Shown here piece by piece: positions 58,456-64,000 of a stretch of DNA of 64,000 nt. Within the stretch, counting starts at the first letter, position 1, and every line of letters begins with the position of its first letter. This DNA is from Utricularia gibba (taxonomy: Eukaryota > Streptophyta > Magnoliopsida > Lamiales > Lentibulariaceae). The stretch spans positions 1,364,001 through 1,428,000 of the forward strand of contig NEEC01000016.1 in the NCBI GenBank assembly GCA_002189035.1. The letters are read 5' to 3'. The notes beneath the pieces are model-generated. The model saw only the letters and a program-made list of their open reading frames with translations, did no database searches and had not been told where the DNA came from. A program made the translations under genes and the position numbers.

Positions 58456-59462
58456 ATGCGAATGGAAGGGTGGGTTAGGGGACAGAGATTGGGACAGGGG
58501 AGCTTCGCAGCTGTCGATCTGGCGATGTCGATGGGCGGCAGCGCGTTTCTTCCGCCGCTAATGGCAGTGAAATCTTGCGCCGCTTCTAAACTCGCTTCAC
58601 TGGAGAATGAGAAGGTTACTTTGGAGGGATTAAAGGATTGCCCGCATGTTATTCGTTGCTTTGGTGAGAGTTATTCGTGGGAGAACGGTGAGAAGGTGTA
58701 TAACTTGTTGTTGGAGTACGCCGCTGGGGGTCGTTGGCGGAGAAATTGAAAAATTCCCATGGCCGGAGATTGCCGGAATCTGAGGTCCGCCGTTACGCGA
58801 AAGGGTTAGTCGAAGGGATTGCGTATATTCACAAGGAGGGATATGTCCACTGCGACATTAAACTGCAGAATATTCTCTTGTGCTCAGATTCCGGCGTGAA
58901 AATCGCTGACTTCGGGCTGGCGAAGCAGGCAGGGAGCGGTGGGAGGGAGCTACGGGGGACGCCGATGTACATGTCGCCGGAGATGGTTTGTGATGTGGAA
59001 CAGGAAGCAGCGGTGGATATCTGGGCTCTAGGGTGCGTGGTGGCGGAGATGGCATCGGGATACCCCGCGTGGCGGTGCGCCGATGTGGCCACTCTATTTC
59101 CCAAAATCGGCTGTAGCAGCGCAGTACCGGAGATCCCCGCTTCTCTTTCCGAAGAAGGAAAAGATTTCGTCCGGAAATGCTTCATCAAAGATCCCGCCGC
59201 CAGATGGACGGCTGCGATGCTGTCACGTCATCCCTTCGTGCGAGAAATCGACGCCGTGGAAAACCACCCGGCCCCTACCTCTTCCCCCAGATGCCCCTTC
59301 GATTTACAGGACTGGTGTTCAATGACGCCTTTGCCCTCCCCATTCTTCTCCGGCGACCAAAACGGGTCGGGCTCCATTCCAGCTCCCGACCGGATCCAGC
59401 CCCTCCTCAGCGATGGAGTACCCGATTGGTCAAACTCCAGCCGCTGGATCAACATCAGATGA
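58456..59462 (+). CDS. MAP kinase kinase kinase, MEKK type (MAPKKK17/18-like); apparent frameshift
   Basis: Intronless. WVRGQRLGQGSFAAVDLAM holds the glycine loop, MAVKSCAASK the catalytic Lys, and NEKVTLEGLKDCPHVIRCFG the C-helix region. After YNLLLEYAAGG the frame changes to SLAEKLKNS, with YVHCDIKLQNILL (catalytic Asp; HCD instead of HRD), KIADFGLAK, GTPMYMSPEMV, AVDIWALGCVVAEMASGYPAW and CFIKDPAARWTA. A non-conserved C-terminal tail follows. This pattern, including HCDIK, is typical of the plant MAPKKK13-21 group, some of which act in abscisic-acid signalling. One G appears missing in the run 58726-58730; with it the product is 335 residues. The start at 58456 (MRMEGW) could also be 58462. 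Confidence 0.87.
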
Positions 59463-62400
59463 CAGACACTTTTCGTTTGAGTTTCCGATGCATGAGTATG
59501 AGATTCCAGCCGCCGCATGGCGTGATGCGAGTTCTTGTGTAGGCCCCATTTTTGTACATCTTCTGTCCGGCTCTTCCCGCTGGTCATCTCATGCCCAAGG
59601 CCAGTGAAGTTTCTGTCTTGGTAGATATATTCATAATAAATGCCCCAAATACCAATAGCAACGGATGGGTCGACCTTTTACCCTTGTCTTACATTTGCAT
59701 TTTAATCTACTAACAAAATTTAGCCTTAATTATAAATTTAATTGAATTTTGATTTTATTCATGTATAACTTTATATTTGTATCAAATAATATATTAATAT
59801 TCTTTTTAAAAAGATTACAAAATTTACTTATCAAAATAACAAAATGTGACATTGTTTTCTCAAAAAAAATTGTAGTACTATATTAATGATAAAAAATGAA
59901 ATGAATTTCATTAATAAATATAGAGCATATAATAAAATAGAATAACAAAATTTTATTATATAATAAATTTTATTATTAATGTATGTTGTACATCAAAATA
60001 AATTCTTATATAAGACAAATGAGTATTTTATTTCAAGGTTATCTTTTATTTACATTAAAATTAATATATTTTACATTTTGAAAAAAAATTAATTTAATGA
60101 AATATACTTTTGTAAGAATAGAATTAAAATCATGAATAATTTAATTTTATCTTTAACATATATTCAATATAAAATAAAAATACTTATGATATAAATAAGA
60201 ATAATAATAAATTATGTTAAACAAATAAACTATTTAATTTATCAAAAATATAAAATATATTTCAAAACTTTTCCATCAAGATTAATTTACATAGGAAACC
60301 TTTAAGGATACGTGGGTCATCAAAAACCTGCTGCCAATGAGACTCTTGATTGACTTTAAGTCAGAATGATTAAAATAAATAAATTATTTATTAAAATAAA
60401 AATTAAAACAATATGAAAGTTTAATATATGTATTATAATGTGGATTCTATATAAATAAATTATATTTTTGAAGATTTTAAGTAAAAAATATATAATTAAA
60501 AATAAAATATGATATAAAAAATTTATTTTCTTTATTTTTTTTACATTTAGACTAAAATTTTTGTTCAACAATAAGATAAATTATTAATAGGCTTCCTCAA
60601 TAAATTAACTTCATCATACAACTCACATAGGTATTTTATCTTATCATTTATTCTTTAGCTTATCATTAAAATTAATTTATCTTTTACCATATCAAAAAAT
60701 GTGATACAAAATCGAAAAATATGAATTGAAATAAAATAAATATACAACATAATTATTATATGATATCCATTTTCTATGAATAAATTATATTTTTAAAATC
60801 AAAACATTATATATAAAAGAAATTATTTCATCTGTACTATTCTCATAATACACTGTGTAACATTCGACTAATAAATGATTTTTTAGATAATTATCTTATC
60901 TGCGATTGTGATGCAATTATTATGTATAATGATAGAAGCATTGATAAATTTGGATGTAACAATGAGGTTTGATCAATAGAAAAAGAGTTTAATTTATGAT
61001 TCCAATGATGTATCTTATATGATGAATGCCTAAATTTAGAATTATTTGCAGTAGAAAATATTTTGATAATAGATTATTATTTTATTGTGAGAAACACATT
61101 GTAAGAAGTATTGAAATTTCTTCTTCATCTCTCTCACAACAAAATATAATCTTTTAAATCTATTGAAAATCAAAAGATGTTGGAATCTACTCTTATTTAT
61201 CTCGTATTAGATATATAAAAGTTGTAAGTATTCACCAAGAAGCATGTTTGATAGTAATTACTCACTTTGTTGGTTATATTTATTCGAAACTTATGATAAA
61301 ATTTCACATAAAATAATATATTAGTTAAGGGTTTAAATTTATGTAAATACCTAGTTTATCTTTTATGTATAATTGTATGAATATCGATCTAATTGTCAAA
61401 TTTCATAATTACATTACTATTTTTCAACTTTAATTCTATAAGTTTCCAATGAATTTGTAGGTTTTAATTTAATTTCACCTTTTTGAATACTAACATCACA
61501 TACAATACAAGTAAAGTATTGTAATAATCTAAAACCATTTTTCATATTTTCCATTAATCTTTTCACTAAACATAATTTTTTATGCTTAATGTTACTATTT
61601 TATAATTTTGATAATATTCTATTCCCTAATTACATATAAACTAAAACATGTAATATGTAAAATAACTAATAAAATATAAATATTTTGTGTATATTAAACT
61701 TTGTGATTATCGTTAATGATAGTGTAAGTATCACATAAAACAATGTTGAGAGCCTAAACATTGTTGGTAGTCATTGTTCCCAAAATAAGATATTTTTCAT
61801 ATAGTCAAAAGCTTTTAAAGATCTAATCTAAAGTTATTTCATTGTTTGTGTTAAATCCAAATTAATTTTTTATATAAGTAGCTCTTCTAATTAAATCAGA
61901 TATTTCTTTTGACTTTAAACCAGTTTTGCTCATATTATTATTTCATATGTAATATACATAAAATTGATTAACACTAGATAAATGAGTGAAACAGCTATAC
62001 ATTTTATAAGTTTTCAAAAATTTAGATCCACAATAATTAATTACAAACTTTAGGTTTTTTCTAACAACATATATATCAAATTGTTTTAAAAAATAACGTT
62101 CAATCTTATCCTAATTCACTTGGAACTAAAATATAGTCAATTTCGCAAATACAATTGTTTATATTTATAATAACTGTAACCAATCATTTATAATTATATC
62201 AATTCCAAATATATGTTGCATCTATATATAATAATGATATAAAAAGAGAAAATATTTTTATTGTAAAATTAAAAGCCCAAAATATCCTTATGATCATTAT
62301 TTTTTCACTAAAATTATCATTATTTTCTCATAATACCATCGTTTATGAATTTTGTCTAGATATTTTTTTATAGATATTTAAAAAGTAAAGATATAGAAGC

Positions 62401-64000
62401 ATCTTATGATCTAAAATATAGTGTATATGATCATACTAAAAATACTCATATTTGTTGAAATCTTGTAACCCTACATATTTTTAACAATTAATTGTATAAA
62501 TTTTTATGTTAATTTGTTAATATGACACTCTAATTTATATAAATTAACAATTCACATTTAAAAAAATTGGATACTTAGAAAGAAACTCATTCAAATCTAT
62601 CCTCAATAGAATGAATTTCTTGTTACCATATTATGAAAGATAATGAAATCGGAAGCCATACTTCAGAATGAAAAAGAATTAGAAGTGATTCTTCAATACC
62701 ATAAGTTCAAAAGCTTGATAAGTAAAGAGTGTTCAAGCATTCAAAAAAGTAAATTTCTCATAAGACTCATGAAATAAGCTAAAAATTCTTCAAAAAATGC
62801 AATATTCTCAACATTATTCAAATGTTTATCACCATTTTATTGCAGTTCATCACTTGCCATTAAGGAGTTGTTTAAATCAAGAAGTAATCATTTTAATTTT
62901 CAAATTTGAGTATACAGTAGATAATCTATATGTTACTTTATAAGTATAGAGTAGAATCTATTTGGTAATTTTTCATATATCTATTTGTTTGATTGGGTTC
63001 AGTCCGAATGTAGAATATACATGGAAATATTTATTTATCGACATACAATATAATATTGATAAGCATTATTTTTCTTAATTTTGAATGCTCGTTAAGTAAC
63101 ACAAATGTGATATAGTGTAACTGAATCAATAAGACTATGATTATCTTTAAAATGCATCACAACATATAAATTTATTTAGTTTTTATTATAATAATCAAGT
63201 GAAATAGTTATATTAATGTCATTTGTCCACATAAATGATTCAACATTTGGACAAGTTTGAGTTACATAAATTTTATTATTCATCGATTCTTCTTAATATT
63301 TTAATATTTCATTGAATTTGATTATTTCTTCTTTATTAATACTAACTTCTTTATCAATATATATATTAATAGAGATATTTATATTATTTTAATCCAAATA
63401 TTAAAATTAGAGGAATTAGATGTGTACTTGAATCCGACTTGTGCAATTTAAGTCAGATAAGTCTAACCTACCATAAGTTGATATTTTACTCGATTCGTGT
63501 ATGTATCAGCAAACCTAATGCAAACTCAAAAGTATTAGCTCCAAAAGATTTCAAGCAGTTGCAAGTCAAATAATTCTAACAATCAATTTAAAAGAATATG
63601 AATACACAAAATCAAATTTTTTAAGTTTTTCTTCCTCCTTCATCCTAACTTGGGATTGACAATAATTATCAATTATGAAGTTAAAAAAAGTTTTTAAGAA
63701 AAATAAAAAGGAAAAACTCTACATTATATTCTTAATTAACAATTTCTATCTTTTCACCCACGTCTTAATCATCCTTGTCACTTGTTAACAAGTTTTGTAA
63801 TTTGTTGTTAACTTGCGACCAATCGTTTAAGGATATATAAGTTTCCAAAGTTGTTGATGCCAAACATGATCTCTTTAAAATAATAATTCTTCCACTAACA
63901 ATGAAAGTACTTGCAAAGGCACTCGTCGAAACTAGAGGTGTGAGAATATTCTTGGCGAATTGAAGCTACATTTGTTTTGTAAAATTAACAATAAATGTAT
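59463..64000. other. Long AT-rich gene-free end
   Basis: A short 3' UTR to about 59650, then over 4.3 kb of extremely AT-rich DNA with stops in all frames. I see no gene, LTR pair, PBS or protein motif. It is probably old, decayed repeat DNA. Confidence 0.6.

Noticed and set aside
1-64000. CRISPR array, operon or prokaryotic mobile island
   Set aside because: Introns, plant gene families and LTR elements throughout show plant nuclear DNA; no array of spaced repeats was seen.
59650-64000. Hidden retroelement at the right end
   Set aside because: I looked for PBS, LTR pairs and pol motifs by eye and found none; a repeat-library search would be needed to say more.

Overview
The window is nuclear DNA from a flowering plant, very probably a eudicot. 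Its genes have many short GT-AG introns, plant-specific families are present (LBD, CYP76, CDPK-related kinase, RCCR, reticulon-like B, SKS, plant B3), and the spaces between genes are long, very AT-rich and filled with LTR retrotransposon debris. I cannot name the species.

Layout. 1-3.6 kb: the last two exons of an unidentified + strand gene, then a complete protein disulfide isomerase (-) whose promoter carries an unfolded-protein-response type motif. 3.7-6.0 kb: AT-rich DNA with a foldback repeat. 6.0-7.6 kb: a CYP76-type P450 (+). 8.8-17.2 kb: a Ty3/gypsy chromovirus on the - strand with two LTRs, PBS, PPT and flanking duplication, broken by a nested 1.3-kb insertion in pol, and itself apparently sitting in an older repeat. 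18.1-20.3 kb: an SKU5-similar (multicopper-oxidase fold) gene (-). 21.2-22.3 kb: a reticulon-like gene (+). 22.7-31 kb: a retroelement graveyard with a copia remnant (-) and a degenerate gypsy element with both LTRs (+). 31.1-32.6 kb: a DEK_C/SWIB protein (+). 33.1-34.0 kb: an LBD transcription factor (-). 35.1-36.7 kb: a patatin-like lipase (-). 38.5-40.0 kb: a phosphoglycerate-mutase-like phosphatase (+). 40.7-43.6 kb: a CDPK-related kinase (+). 44.6-47.2 kb: a B3-domain protein (+). 47.6-48.7 kb: red chlorophyll catabolite reductase (-). 50.5-51.7 kb: an SMI1/KNR4-like protein (+). 52.2-54.9 kb: a triple-RRM protein (-). 57.0-57.7 kb: a small transposon with about 240-bp terminal inverted repeats around a captured kelch-gene fragment. 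58.5-59.5 kb: a MAPKKK (+). 59.5-64 kb: very AT-rich DNA in which I see no gene.

The genes do not form a pathway; they are ordinary, separately transcribed plant genes. Two observations stand out. First, the 57.0-57.7 kb element looks like a Pack-MULE type gene-capturing transposon. Second, six otherwise intact genes (SKS, phosphoglycerate-mutase-like, B3, SMI1/KNR4-like, triple-RRM, MAPKKK) each need exactly one single-base change in a homopolymer run to read through. That pattern points to residual assembly error rather than six pseudogenes.
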